Assembly: GCA_963576565.1 (NCBI GenBank)
Contig: OY755047.1
Coordinates: 27,225,171-27,289,170 of the forward strand
Origin: Aspidapion aeneum
Taxonomy: Eukaryota; Arthropoda; Insecta; Coleoptera; Brentidae
Direction of reading: 5' to 3'
Length of the DNA: 64,000 nucleotides
The first letter of the stretch is position 1; every line of letters starts with the position of its first letter. The notes under the pieces are model-generated. The model searched no databases. It was not told where the DNA came from and saw nothing but the letters and a program-made list of their open reading frames with translations. A program made the position numbers and the translations under genes. Positions 19,196-30,637 of this stretch are shown piece after piece.

Positions 19196-20320
19196 CAGTG
19201 GCGACTGCTACAGGGAGGGTAACGGGGCAGTGCCCTCCCAAAACTAGAAAACAAACAGTATGTTTTATTTATTTATTTAAAAAAAGTTAAATCTTCCTTT
19301 ACGACATGATTGTCTAGTTGTTTTTATTAGCTGTGGTTAACAACAAGCGATTAATTGGGTAAACTTTTTTAGCGTAAATAATTACAAGCCGGCAGCACCG
19401 CGTGGGATAAGATTTTAATTTCACTCATTTTTCAGCGGTGTATGGGTGGCTGTTCTCGCGCGGGGAAGGGAGGTATGTTTGTTTTAGTTAACGTCGGCCA
19501 TATTCATCGTGCTAAAACGTTCTTTGCCCTTCCTACATGTTGCCGGTTCTATCCTTAGTGAAGACGTATAAGTTTGTTTTGATTTAAGGTAGGTCAGCCT
19601 TGCCGGTCGCGTGTCACTGTTTGATTTTGTTATCGTTTGTTTATAAAATGGAAATAAATACCGTCGATTAAATAATTAACTGTGCAAATTTAAATATGTT
19701 GACATATGAACTTCGATTACAAATAAAATCTTTAGGGCCACATAGACCGAACCTAAAATTAACCAAAATTTTAGTGCATGTAATAAAAAATTATACGATG
19801 CTGAAAACTGTGCGGTTGTGAAAAACAAAATGCTTTTTTTTTATTTGATTTATTATGAACAATCCATGAGGTGATCATGCGTGGGTAGCAAAGGGAATGT
19901 CTGATATCAAGCATTTTAGTGAAAAGTTAAAGACACAAAGTAAGTGCTACTTATTTAAATCTCCACATAGAATTTTCTATGCTAGGCAAGACTGATATTT
20001 GGTGCCAATTGAATAGTGCCTATAGGCAAAATATTACCGAACAAAATGAAAATGTGGCAAAAAATAGACATAAACTTAATAGCTTAATAGACTGTTTAAA
20101 ATTCTGTGGGATTTTTGAGGTTGCTGAGTCTGAAACTGGTGCAAAACCGGCTAAAGGGCGAATAGACTTTATCTATAAACAAATAAACTAAAAACTACAC
20201 CAAGTAGCTACTTGTTTGTAAAATGCTAAAATAAAATTGTTTAGGTAAGTTTTTCTATTTCCTTTTCCATGCAATATAAATTTCTGCCCCCCCAATTTAT
20301 AACGTCACCGGCCGCCACTG
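19196..20320 (+). mobile_element. 1,125 bp internally deleted hAT element, copy 1
   Basis: Ends CAGTGGCGACTG and, complemented, CAGTGGCGGCCG. The 8 bp flanks are CCTGAAAG (19188-19195) and CCTGAAAA (20321-20328), one mismatch. It is collinear end to end with the reverse complement of 29507-30629. It keeps pieces of a ZMYM1-like (DUF4371-containing) hAT transposase but has lost the catalytic region, so it could only move with help from a full element. Confidence 0.9.
19979..20191 (+). pseudogene. ZMYM1-like hAT transposase fragment
   Basis: A 70-residue frame from ATG includes AYRQNITEQNENVAKNRHK and LIDCLKFCGIFEVAES. These match the conserved segment of DUF4371/ZMYM1-like hAT transposases (NRE.V.KNR..L..LIDC..FCG..E.A). 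Just upstream, 19903-19950 encodes an ISDIKHFSEKLKTQSK-like stretch typical of the preceding region (..KHLSE.L..HE.S). After EVAES the family consensus is lost and the frame soon stops. The protein is a short remnant without the RNase H-like catalytic core. Confidence 0.75.
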
Positions 20321-20329
20321 CCTGAAAAC

Positions 20330-20699
20330 CATTTAAAAATGAACAAAATCTACCGAACACAAACCAAATAAAAGGGTGGGGATATATTTCAAAAATTAGA
20401 GTTTATGTGAAAATATGGCGTGTGTGATATCAAACGATAGGTAATTGAGTCTGGAGTTAAACAAAATACATTTTAATTTATTTTAAAAAAAGGGTGGGGG
20501 TATATTTCAAAAATTAAAGTTTAAGTGAAAATATGGCGTGTGTGATATCAAACGAAAGGTAATTGAGTCCGGAGTTTAACAAAATACATTTTAGTTTTAG
20601 TTCTTTTTAAGGGTGGGGGTGGATTTCAAAAATTTGAGTTTAAGTCAAAACATGGCTTGTGTGGTAGCAAACAAAAGGTAATTTAGTGTGGAGTTGAAT

Positions 20700-20767
<68 letters not shown>

Positions 20768-20900
20768 TTTTTAGTTATATTAGCTCACACGTACACTATA
20801 ACTATAGTACCTAGTATGAGCTTGGGGGCCCATATATTGGCAGAGTATTTTATTGGTATTGATTCCCAAAACGAGGCACTGCACTAATTAGTCATTAGCT
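20330..20900 (+). repeat. Dispersed repeat with three ~117 bp tandem units (copy 1)
   Basis: Three degenerate units each start near GGGTGGGG..ATTTCAAAAATT (about 20375, 20491, 20609) and contain ATATGGCGTGTGTGATATCAAACGAAAGGTAATTGAG-like sequence. A parallel copy with the same three units lies at 27900-28370. After the units both copies carry AGCTCACACGTACACTATAACTATAG and end at GGCAGAGTATTTT. A (TA)n run (20704-20764) has expanded in this copy only. Confidence 0.85.
20704..20764. repeat. (TA)n microsatellite
   Basis: About 60 bp of TA dinucleotides; the parallel copy has only ATATAT at this point (28275-28281). Confidence 0.95.
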
Positions 20901-21415
20901 TACTATTTTACTTGCTTTTTATTTATGTCTTCTTTTAAACGATTATATTAGAAAGGAACATATATACTCTTGTGTGGTTGTTACGAACATATTGAGTTAG
21001 CTGGAATTTGACGTTGTCTATTCGTTGTTGTTTTGACTGTTTCAATGTCAAACAAATTGGGACCGACTTTTTACAAAACAAATTACCGTTTTTGCAACTA
21101 AATCAATATTTGCGCATATTTTAATATAATTTTAAATTCTCTTTTATGTTTCGGATCTTTATTTATTAGGCAAGTACCTATTTTATCTCTCCTTTAAAAG
21201 GCCTCGGTGTTTTATTATAGACATATAAAGCGGCACACTGCAGGTACAAAGTGAAACATCAATTTTTTGAGACTGCTTTACTTAGATTTTGCCACAAAAT
21301 TTGGTTTACCATAGCTATGACTTATACAGGGTATCCCAGAACTAATGGTACATAGTTAAACTGTAGTTTCCCTGGTTCAAAATATTACGAATTAGCCATA
21401 CTTATTATTTAATAA

Positions 21416-22136
21416 TTAAAATAATATTCTGTTTAAAAACCTGCTAAAGTTTACGGCTCCCCATCCAGCCCCGGACAAAATCCGCTCCCGGCCCAAAAAT
21501 CTACTGCTCATAAGGCATAGGCCGATAAGGCATCTGCCCATAAAGCTCCTGCCCATAAGGCTCCTGTTTATAAGGCAGCAGCCCATACGGTTCCGGCCCA
21601 TAACGACCGGCCCATAATTCACCGGCCCAAAAGGCACCGGCTCACCGGGATTTTTTTAATTTTCCCATACACCCCTGGGTACAACCAAAGGATTAAAAAT
21701 TAAAATGAAATTAGGGTAAAATGTAAAGGCAGAAAGGAAACTCGTCTTGTTACTTCATGCACTGCAGTTTAATTTAAATGCAAGGGTTTTCTTACACTGG
21801 TCAGTCCTATCCTACCCTTACCGCTGTACCCACCAGGGTGTGAACAAAAGTTAACCCAAAAATCGGACGAAAATACTGTAATAAAAATTAAATTCAACTA
21901 TTTTTTTTCCTTACAAATCTTTTTGTTATCGATACATGGGTATATTTTTTCACAAAAACATTGTGCCAAAAAACCAAAAGATCTAGCCGTTATCTTGTGC
22001 AATAAAGTTTTTCAAAATAATTTTTATTTATAAAAAAAAACATAAGTCTGCCTTTAAGTTCGGTGCAACGAAATTTTATGAAATAAGGTATTCTTTAGGC
22101 TAAGAAACGAAAAAAAAAGTCGGTGCGATGTGCCCT
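21416..22136. repeat. Rearranged composite repeat: 15 bp minisatellite, spacer and right terminus
   Basis: 21480-21650 is about ten degenerate 15 bp units of the type CTGCCCATAAGGCTC. 21775-22040 matches 26940-27190 (TTACACTGGTC..TGTACCCACCAGG). 22085-22136 (AGGCTAAGAAACG...GGTGCGATGTGCCCT) matches the right terminus of the element at 26458-28411. It looks like a broken copy of that element. Because 15 bp is five codons, the minisatellite is open on both strands, but no known protein is recognised. Confidence 0.75.
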
Positions 22137-22749
22137 AAGGGCAAATTGCTAAACCTGCCCTCTTAACGGTGGGTCAATTTAACTCAAAGTTACATCAAGA
22201 GTTAGAGCGAACCTGAGGTGGTGAAACATTTAAACTCGAGTTATGATTAACTCGAATGGGAAACCGGCCCTAATAGTTACATTTTGATAAATTCTTTCTC
22301 AATACGCGTCTAAACAATGAAGCGAAACAATCCAATTTTCAGGAACGTAGCTGACGTTATAAGCTATGCGGATCGATCATTAACACACACTGTGTTTATT
22401 GTACCGTGAGCCACATTGTTCTTTCTTGTTAACATTTTCTCCATTTCAAACAGGATTTAAATTTAAATCAAAACATAATTTACCAAACATTTAATAAAGG
22501 CTTGCAAACTAACTTAAACTAAACATCCTCGTTCGTCTCATCCATTTATTCGTCGCGGCGGTCGCCACGGCTTGCTTGAAAATTAGTAAATCTAGACGGG
22601 TAATTTGAATTTTGATTTACTTTAAAACTACGGTAAACCATTGGTTAAGGTAATAACAAAGAAAGGTCAACTAAGAATAAAAATATTATTTATTTATTAT
22701 ATGGAGGGTATTAACTACTAGTTCAGGCAAGATTCGGGAAAATCCACTT
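22137..22749. other. Stretch without recognisable feature
   Basis: AT-rich sequence between two repeat elements; nothing supported. Confidence 0.45.
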
Positions 22750-25145
22750 TCTAGAAGCATTTTATATAACTTTTTGGCAAATGGGCAATTCCCCCTATTT
22801 TGACCCCGCTGAATCCGAATATCCCTGTTGTCAACTCGAAATATTGACAGGGGCTGAGATATTTAAGATGGCGGCCAAAATGACGGTGGAATTTTAAATT
22901 GCCGCTGGAAAGCCCAAATTGTCACAGGTGTACATTCAAAATATATATTTGTATAATTAAAAAATAATAACATATTATTTCTTTTTAATGGCTGCAAAAA
23001 CCTCCAAAAACCCCCCCAGACCCCCCAAAATCTGAAAGTTTGAGGTTTTTTCAAATTTTCTTAAAAACTAAGCTTCTAAGAGAAGAATGTATAATATACT
23101 TTATTGTAGACAATGAAATTCTCTTTTCAACATGGTATAACTTAATAAAGTTAGACTAACAACAAGCTCTCCAGCGGCGTCCGTTAATTGAAGTAATTAA
23201 AAAAAGTTGAAAAATATCTATGTTTTTTCCAAGATTTATTTAATTTTTTTAAAAACTAATATCTACAGAAAACCATTTATTACATCCTGGTATACTCAAT
23301 AAAATTTCTTTCAAAATGAAGTATAACATGATTAAATCGGTTTAATAAATAAAACTTCAGGGGCATCCGTAAATTAAATTAATTTTGAAAAAACAGAAAA
23401 TAAAAATTTTTGTTACAGGTTTTATCTAATTTTCTCAAAAACTAAGCTTAACATAAAAAAACTTAATCTACACTTTTTTGTAGACAGGGAAATTCCATTT
23501 TTAAAAATGTAAAACTCGCTGGGGTTTGACTTATAGCAAACTCTCCAGCGACGTCCGTCAATGGGGGTGATTTCAACAAATCATTAAAAAAAACATGTTT
23601 TTCATACGTTTTATTCAATTTTCTTAAAAACCAAGCTCTTTATCAAAAAATATGTTGTATACTTCGTCATAGCCAATAAGATTTCCATTCAAACGATGTA
23701 TAATAAAATAAAAGTTATTTTATATTTACCGCTCCAGTTGTGTTCTTAATTTAAAGAAATTATTTAAGATCAATACAAACTAATCAATTTTGTGTCTTAT
23801 TAGCTTTTCGGTGGATAATAAAGAGCGGCAGATAAAAGGTCAAAAGTACAAAAGATCAAAAAACAAAAGGTCGAAAGTTCAAAAGGTCGAAAGTACAAAA
23901 GGTCGAAAGTACAAAAGATCGAAAGTACAAAAGATCGAAAGTACGGCCGCGGGTCCACATCGACTGGACAGGTCAATTTGACTTGATACGGTAAATTTGT
24001 ATTTTTAATATTTTGTTTTATCGATTTTTTTTCGACCTTTTGTACTAATGGGAAGCTAAGTTAGCCGCCTCTAGAAGATTACTGCAGTGTGGCGCGGCGA
24101 AGCCAGTGATTTTTAATACTATGGGGGAATGTTCATAAATTGTAAAAGTAAGTAAAAGTATAAGGCAAAAAAATATCAAACTCTTCTTAACAGGTTGACA
24201 GGTTGGTTGTTGATCCCAATGAGTATCTAATTATGATTATTCCCCCCCCCCCCAAACCGTTGCATAAGATTCACCACTTTATTTTTAGTTCCATGTGCTA
24301 AAAAAAATAACCAAAAACACCTGTGTCAAAATTACTACTGTTACTTTCTGCACAAAAATATTGCTTAGGGGGGGCCATGGCCCCTATGCCCCCTTCCCTT
24401 ATAACCACTCGGGCTTTAAAGAACTTATTTAGATAAATCAAATTATCTAATCTAATCAAAAAACAGTTTATTTTCATTTGGAAACATTTTATTTTAGTAG
24501 GTATAAATTACGAAACTTTTTGAAGTATTTATCATAACATTAACCTCACTTTGTAATATATCATTTAAAAAGAAATTGTCTTATCCTCAATAAAGAATAA
24601 AGGCACATTTTTTTCTGAAAATCTTAGAAAAGATATTTAAATATGCAAGAGAAACTGATTATTTCAGTTATTTTTAAAAATAAGTTTATATTAGTACGCC
24701 CCTGAAGCCTTAAATATGGCAACAGCCCGACATTTTAATAAAGTTTTTAAAAGAAAATGTTATGTTCTACAATAAAGTATACTACATATTTTTTCCTAAA
24801 AATTTTGAAAAACCTATAATAAACATGTTTTTTCTAAATAATCCCAATTTACGTACGCCACTGAAGAGCTACTTGCTTTTCCTAACCTTATTGACCAATA
24901 CATCGTTGGAAAGGGAATTTTATTCTCCACAAAAAACTGTTCTTTGCAATTTTTGATAAAAAGGTTAGTTTTCGAGAAAATTGCATAAAACTGAAAAAAA
25001 AAACAGGTTCTTGGGGGTATGGGGGGGATTTTCTCCGTCCCTGTTGATTTTTCGAGTTGGCAACAGAGATGTTCGGATTCAGCGGGGTCAAATTAGGGGG
25101 AAATGGTCTGTTGCCAAAAAGTAAAATGATTTGCTTCTAGACCGA
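22750..25145. mobile_element. 2.4 kb fold-back element with arms of ~187 bp tandem units
   Basis: The left end (22757 onward, TCTAGAAGCA..ACTTTTTGGCAA, TTTGACCCCGCTGAATCCGA, CAACTCGAAA) is mirrored by the right end (about 24985-25140) over ~120 bp. Inside the left arm, units starting near AATTTTCTTAAAAACTAAGC recur at about 23053, 23240, 23427 and 23615. The right arm contains the same unit in reverse (anchors near 24970, 24792, 24615). The whole structure is a fold-back transposon of FB/Galileo-like architecture; no transposase is encoded. A separate small element (23800-24060) sits near the centre. Confidence 0.82.
23800..24060. mobile_element. Small element with 16 bp tandem repeats in the fold-back centre
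   Basis: From about 23838 to 23945 the unit CAAAAGGTCGAAAGTA repeats about five to seven times with few changes. TTTCGACCTTTTGTAC at about 24028-24043 is the same unit inverted, and TTAGCTT occurs inverted at the two outer ends. This suggests a compact inverted-repeat element whose repeats could be transposase-binding sites. Confidence 0.55.
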
Positions 25146-25184
25146 AAACGGAAAGCCTTTTAAAATAATATGCTCTGACTATAG

Positions 25185-26015
25185 AGTTTTTCCACCGTAC
25201 TTGAGCATTTCTGCCGTTACTCCGTCTTTTCCAGGGGATTTGTTATTTTTTATTTTCTTTAATGCTCTTTTTATTGCCGTTTTGCTTATTTCAGGTTGTA
25301 GCTCTGAGTTTACGTTCTTTATTTTTTTTTGGAGTTTCTTCATGGTTTCTCGCGATGGTTCCCTTTTTGTTTGGTATAATTCTGTATAGAATAGTTGTGT
25401 GATATTTATAATAGATAGTTTATGTTGTGCTACGTATTCTTACGTAAAACTGCACGTTAAGCGCTCTACGTTTTGTTCCAAATTTGAGTTTAAGTTGTTT
25501 TTACGTTACCATAACAAGTCTACTAATAGCAGAGAATATGGAATTCGGCACTGTGTTTTTTTGATGTAACAATTTTGTTTTTTGTCTTTTCATCTACAGT
25601 AGGAATATATTTGCAAAGAATCGTTTGTACTGGAAGCGGAAATTATCGTCTAGGCCTCATTTTTCGATCGGTCAATCAACCAATTCTATTCTTTGGTTAC
25701 GTTAAGGTGCCCGCAGACTGCCGTAAGCTAACGTAAATACGTAAGCTCCTAACGTGACCTTGACGACAGTGTGACGAAGTGCGCTTGTGTAACTGTCAAA
25801 TCTCATGCTTACGTAAAAATACGTAGCACAACTTAAACTATCTAATATCCTCTTTAACGTTAGTTTCTATGCCGTTCATATCTTTTATTTTAATTATTTC
25901 ATATCTACCTAGAGTCGGCCTTAAACATTTTATATTTGTATTATTTCTATTATTTCTATCCGACCTGGATAACCTTTTTAAATTAGCTCCGAGCCGTCAT
26001 GTGCTAAACGATAAG
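25185..26015 (-). pseudogene. RTE-like reverse transcriptase fragment (copy C), split by a MITE
   Basis: On the minus strand the part nearer 26000 encodes GRYEIIKIKDMNGIETN followed by VKEDI, like the region linking endonuclease and reverse transcriptase in RTE-like elements. The part at 25390-25185 encodes ISKTAIKRALKKIKNNKSPG followed by KDGVTAEMLK, the start of the RT domain. A 433 bp inverted-repeat element (25412-25844) separates them. Frame breaks show that it is dead. It covers a part of the element not present in copies A, B or D. Confidence 0.7.
25412..25844. mobile_element. 433 bp MITE with ~35 bp inverted ends
   Basis: Both ends read inward as TAGATAGTTTA.GTTGTGCT and then ACGTATT.TTACGTAA. 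The interior holds further TACGTAA-like words and no frame. It interrupts RTE-like copy C. ATATT lies near both boundaries, but a target duplication is not clear. Confidence 0.75.
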
Positions 26016-26021
26016 ACCATC

Positions 26022-26250
26022 ATTGCGCAAGCTTCTTCTAAGATTCGCCCGAAAAAGATTTAGTCGGTACGGGGCATTCGAACTGATTTCACTTCAAACG
26101 CGTAAAATTCACTAACTCTGAAGAGCGGGCGACTATGCCATTGGTCGAGACAAGTCATTTCGCAACACACGCGACCGCTCAGGGTTTGCTATTGGTCAAA
26201 GCGTGTGATGTGGATGGTCACATCGTCCAAGACCCAGAATAACTACTTTA
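26022..26250 (+). repeat. CCAAT-rich dispersed repeat, copy 1
   Basis: About 225 bp collinear with the reverse complement of 42076-42303 (CATTGCGCAAG..., GCGTAAAATTCAC, GACTATGCCATTGGTCGAGA, AAAGCGTGTGATGTGGATGG). It has inverted CCAAT boxes (CATTGGTC, CTATTGGTC) and a TATAAATA at about 26251-26258 just downstream, so it resembles a promoter, possibly from a mobile element. Confidence 0.8.
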
Positions 26251-26457
26251 TAAATATAGCTATTGCTTCAACGTGTCTTCTTATAACCTAGTCAAGGCAT
26301 AAATATTGTTTGTGATGGTTTATGCCAGGTAAACTTTCTTTTATCGGTAAAATGAAAATACATATTTATAACCATTCACCACTGCCGCCAAAATAATTGG
26401 CAAAATCAAAAATGTATTTTATGCATCTTTGGCAAAACACTATCTTGGGGTATTAAA

Positions 26458-28411
26458 AGGGCCCATCGCACCGACTTTTAAAATTCCCTTTCTTAACTAT
26501 GGATTGCTTTAATTTTAAGCATGCCTTATTTTTAAATTTGTTGCACCGAGCAAAAATCTCCTCTTCTTTGTTAAGATGCGGCCACCTTGTGACCCAATCA
26601 GGCAACGCCGCTGTTTCAACCAACATAATTTTTAAACTAAGAAAAAACAACAACAACAACACCCAGTACGTCCCAAAATAGTTTTGTCAAAACCCATCAA
26701 TTTTATGTCAAAAATAGAAAATTCTTGAATTTTTGGGAGAATATTTAGAAGATGATGAAATCAAGATGGTGGTACTCGATTTTGTGGAATTTGAGTGTCC
26801 TTGTCGCCGTATCATTACAGTCGCGTATTTTTTTCCGGGCTGGTTTACAGTTCCCCATCCAGCCCGGGAAAAAATCCGCGCCCGGCCCAAAAATCTTTTG
26901 CTCGTAAGGCAGAGGCCGATAAGGCACTTGCTCATAAGAGTTTTATTACACTGGTCGGTCCTGCTATCCCTACCGCTGTACCCACCAGGCTGTGAACAAC
27001 AATTAACCAAAAAATCGGACGAAAATACTGTGATAAAAATTAGATCTAACTTTATTTAAATAATTTTTCTTCCTTACAAATCTTTTTGTAATCGATGCAT
27101 AGGTATATTTTTTCACAAAAACATTGTTCCACAAGATCTCAAATCTAGCCGTTATCTTGTGCAATTTATCTTGTGCAAGTTAAGCTTTTTTTAAATTTAT
27201 TTACTTAAAAAACACAAAATTCACTTTAATCAATGCAAAAATCTCCTCTCCTTTGTTAAGATGCGGCCACCTTGTGACCCAATCAGGCAATGCCGCAGTT
27301 TCAACCAACAAAATTTTTAAACTATGAAAAAACAACAACAACAACACCTAGTACGTCCCAAAATAGTTTTGTCAAAACCCATTGATTTTCTGTATCAAGT
27401 CGCCTTTAAAAATTTATTTACAAAAATAATAGTTCTTGAATATTTGGAGGAATATTTGGAAGATGATGAAATCGAGATGTTGCCACTCGATTTTTTGGAA
27501 TTTGGGTGTCTTTGTCGCCTTGTTGGTACAGTCGCGTATTTCCTCCAGGGCTGGTTTACGGTTTCCCATCCAGCCCATGACAAAATACGCGCCCGGCCCA
27601 AAAATCTACTGCTCATAAGGCACAGGTCGATAAGGCATCTGCCCATAAGGCAGTGGCCCATACGGTTGCGGCCCATAATTCACCGGCCCAAAGTTGCTCC
27701 GATTTCAAAAATTTTTATATATCTTTGCGTTTCAGATGATTTTAAAACTTTTTTGTTGCGCCGTCTGTCTGTCTGTCTGTCTGTCTGTATGTCTGTCTGT
27801 CTGTCTGTCTGTCTGTAACGACCAACGCGCATAACTCAAAAACCGCCTGGCCGATTTTAATGAAATTTGGTACCTAGGCTGAGTCTTGGGTCGAGATGGT
27901 CCCATTTAAAAATGAACAAAATCCACCGAACACAAACCAAATAAAAGGGTGGGGAAAGATTTCAAAAATTAGAGTTTATGTGAAAATATGGCGTGTGTGA
28001 TATCAAACGAAAGGTAATTGAGTCTGGAGTTAAACAAAATACATTTTAATTAATTTTAAAAAAAGGGTGGGGGTTTATTTTAAAAATGAGAGTTTAAGTG
28101 AAAATATGGCGTGTGTGATATCAAACGAAAGGTAATTGAGTCCGGAGTTTAACAAAATACATTACAGTTTTTGTTTTTTTTAAGGGTGGGTGTAGATTTC
28201 AAAAATTTGAGTTTAAGTCAAAACATGGCTTGTGTGGTATCAAACAAAAGGTAATTTAGTCTGGAGTTGAATAAAATATATTTCAGTTTTTAGTTATATT
28301 AGCTCACACGTACACTATAACTATAGTACCTAGTGTGAGCTTAGGGGCCCATATATTGGCAGAGTATTTTTTAGGCTAAGAAATGGAAAAAAAGAGGGTG
28401 CGATAAGCCCT
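26458..28411 (+). mobile_element. 1.95 kb non-autonomous inverted-repeat element with internal duplication
   Basis: The left end AGGGCCCATCGCACC continues into CTTTCTTAA; the complemented right end reads AGGGCTTATCGCACC and continues into CATTTCTTAGCC, giving imperfect ~37 bp terminal repeats. Inside, about 26550-26900 is duplicated at 27236-27600 (period near 683 bp), each copy ending in the 15 bp minisatellite. A GTCT microsatellite (27765-27817) and three 117 bp units follow. A second right terminus lies at 22085-22136. Short frames such as EYLEDDEIEM on the plus strand are kept in both duplicates but are not recognised. Confidence 0.75.
27765..27817 (+). repeat. (GTCT)n microsatellite
   Basis: Tetranucleotide run with one interruption (GTCTGTATGTCT), followed by an AACTCAAAAACCGCCTGGCC block like those after the GTCT runs at 48440-48470. 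Confidence 0.9.
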
Positions 28412-29498
28412 AAGATGTTGCTTTATTTTTTAAATTATTTAAAAGATTAGCTTTTGCACAATCTACAACAGGCTGTGAAGTGAGATTTTACATACAAAGC
28501 ACTAATATAATGAACAAAAAGGTTGTAAAATTACTCTGTACACGACAACACAGTTTGATGAATACAATACATTACCTACAATTTAACGGATTGAGCCGAA
28601 TGTAAGATTCACAAGTTGAAAGAGTATGAAGAAAGGTTTTCTACATCATCATCGTTTTGTATTTTTTCTCGAAGCTGCGAATAGATATTTAGCAAAAATA
28701 ATAATTTTTAAAAATCATAAATTATTATCTTTCAAATAGTATGGGATAACATTCTTGTTGACAAAGTTTTTTGCACAGAATATTTGCAAAGTGCCAATCG
28801 AGGGTAAAATTTGTACGTGTATTTTCGTAATTTTATAAGCTTCTCGCTTCGTAACAATTTTTTAACCGATAACAATTTTATCGGAATAATATTTTATCAA
28901 ATTAAAATTTTGTCGAAAACTTTTTTTATCAAATTTAATTTTAACCGAATAAAATTTTTAATGAAAACTTTTTTGAAAACTATATTTTAATAGTTTTTTT
29001 TAATCGGAAATGTTTTGATCGAATTACACGTTTATTGAATTATATCGAAAAGGATATTATAGTCTTCAAGGTCAGCTAAAAATGTAATTCAAATCTGACT
29101 TGGTAGGGTTAGTACCAGAGCTGTCACAAGGACGTTATGAAAGTATTTAAGTACCAAGTTTATTAAGATTTGTAAAAGTACATCAAGTACTTAGTACATT
29201 TTATTTTTAAATGTACTTAATCACTAAGTACATTATAGAAGAACTTGATTTTCCCCAAGTCTTTTACATAAAGTACAATACAAATCTCGAATTTTCATGT
29301 TATTAAAATTAGCATCGATTATTTACATAATAGAGAACAAACCTAACCCACTTATTTTTCTGTTGGAAAACGTCTGCTGCTCGGTGAGTAGGTGGATCCC
29401 CAAAAAACTACCATACCACCGACACCCCTCAATAGATAACATGACTGTGTTGTAGTGGTTTCTCATACTCTTAACTATTTTTGCCAAATACATCTACG
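28412..29498. other. AT-rich stretch with low-complexity repeats
   Basis: 28850-29050 consists of degenerate words of the AATTTTATCGAATTAAAA type on both strands. 29140-29290 is dense in AAGTAC/GTACTTA words, which may be hAT-like subterminal repeats without identifiable ends. No gene was seen. Confidence 0.5.
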
Positions 29499-29506
29499 AG
29501 CATTTT

Positions 29507-30629
29507 TAGTGGCGGCTGATGACGTTATAAATTGGAGGGCAGAAATTTAAATTGCATGAAAAATGAGCTGAAAAAACTTACCGAAACAATTTTATTTTAG
29601 TATTTTCCAAACAAGCAGCTACTTGGTGTAGTTTTTAATTCATTTGTTTATAGACAAAGTCAAGGCGATGGACTCTTTTTTATGGCCCCGTATAGCAACC
29701 TCAAAAATCCCACAGAATTTTTAATTCTATTAACCTACTAAGTACATGTCTAATTTTTGTAACATTTTCATTATCTTCGGTAATGTTTTCCCTATAGGCA
29801 CTATTCAATTGGCACCTAATATCAGTCTTGCCTAACATAGAAAATTATATGTGGTTATTTAAATGAATACCACTTACTTTGTGTATTTTTAACTTTTTAC
29901 TAAACTGCCTCATATCACACATTCCCTTAGCACGCAGGATCACTTCGTGGATTGTTCATAACAAGACAAATAAAGCGAAAAAAACAATTTCTTTTTTAAC
30001 AACCGCACAACCAGTTTTCAGCATTGTTTAACTTTTTAATAAATTTTCTATTATAAGTTTTTATGGAACACCCCTAGGCATTACACACACTAAAATTTTG
30101 GTTAATTTTTAGGTCCGGTCTATGTGGCCCTAAAGATTTTATTTGTAATCGAAGTTCATATGTCAACGTATTTAAATTTGCACAGTTAATTATGTAATCG
30201 ACGGTATTTATTTTCATTTTAAAAACAAACGATAATAAAACAAACAATGACAAGCGACCGGCAAGTATTTTGACTACTGACAAACATACGTCTTCACTAA
30301 AGATAGAACCGGCAACACTGGAAAGGGCAACGACAATTTCCGCACGATGATGATGGCCGACGTCAACTAAAAAAACATTCCTCCCACCCCCGCGAGAGAA
30401 CAGCCACCCAAACACAGCGGAAAAACGAGTGAAATTGAAACCTTGCCCCGCGCGGCGCTGCTGGCTTGTAATTATTTTTGCTAAAAAAGTTTACCCAGTT
30501 AACCACAGCCTAAAAAAAAGAACTAGACATGTCGTAAGGAAAGATTTAACTTTTTTTAAATAAATAAATTTAAAATACTGTCTGTTGTCTAGTTTTAGTA
30601 GGGCGTCGCCCTTCCTGTAGCAGCCACTA
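29507..30629 (-). mobile_element. 1,123 bp internally deleted hAT element, copy 2
   Basis: Inverted copy of 19196-20320. Ends TAGTGGCGGC and, complemented, TAGTGGCTGC. The flanks are AGCATTTT (29499-29506) and AGCATTCT (30630-30637), an 8 bp duplication with one mismatch. On the minus strand, 30220-30074 encodes ELRLQIKSLGPHRPDLKINQ, the N-terminal segment of ZMYM1-like hAT transposases. The middle and catalytic parts are missing, as in copy 1. Sharing nearly the same deletion and length shows that this deletion derivative spread as a family. Confidence 0.9.
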
Positions 30630-30637
30630 AGCATTCT

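Noticed and set aside
21316..21360. Transposon end (TACAGGGTATCCCAGAAC)
   Set aside because: Looks like a Tc1/mariner-type end, but no mirrored partner was found nearby.
21416..21637. 73-codon minus-strand frame with MGR-type pentapeptide repeats
   Set aside because: The frame follows from a 15 bp minisatellite, which keeps frames open on both strands; no known protein match.
27765..27817. CRISPR-like array
   Set aside because: A simple GTCT microsatellite without spacers, in a eukaryotic context.
27324..27818. 164-codon plus-strand frame
   Set aside because: It is made of an internal duplication, the minisatellite and a GTCT microsatellite; the end is plainly repeat-encoded and no start context or domain was found.
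30074..30415. 113-codon frame as an independent gene
   Set aside because: Only its C-terminal ~40 residues match a hAT transposase and it lies wholly within a non-autonomous hAT copy, so it is treated as part of that remnant.
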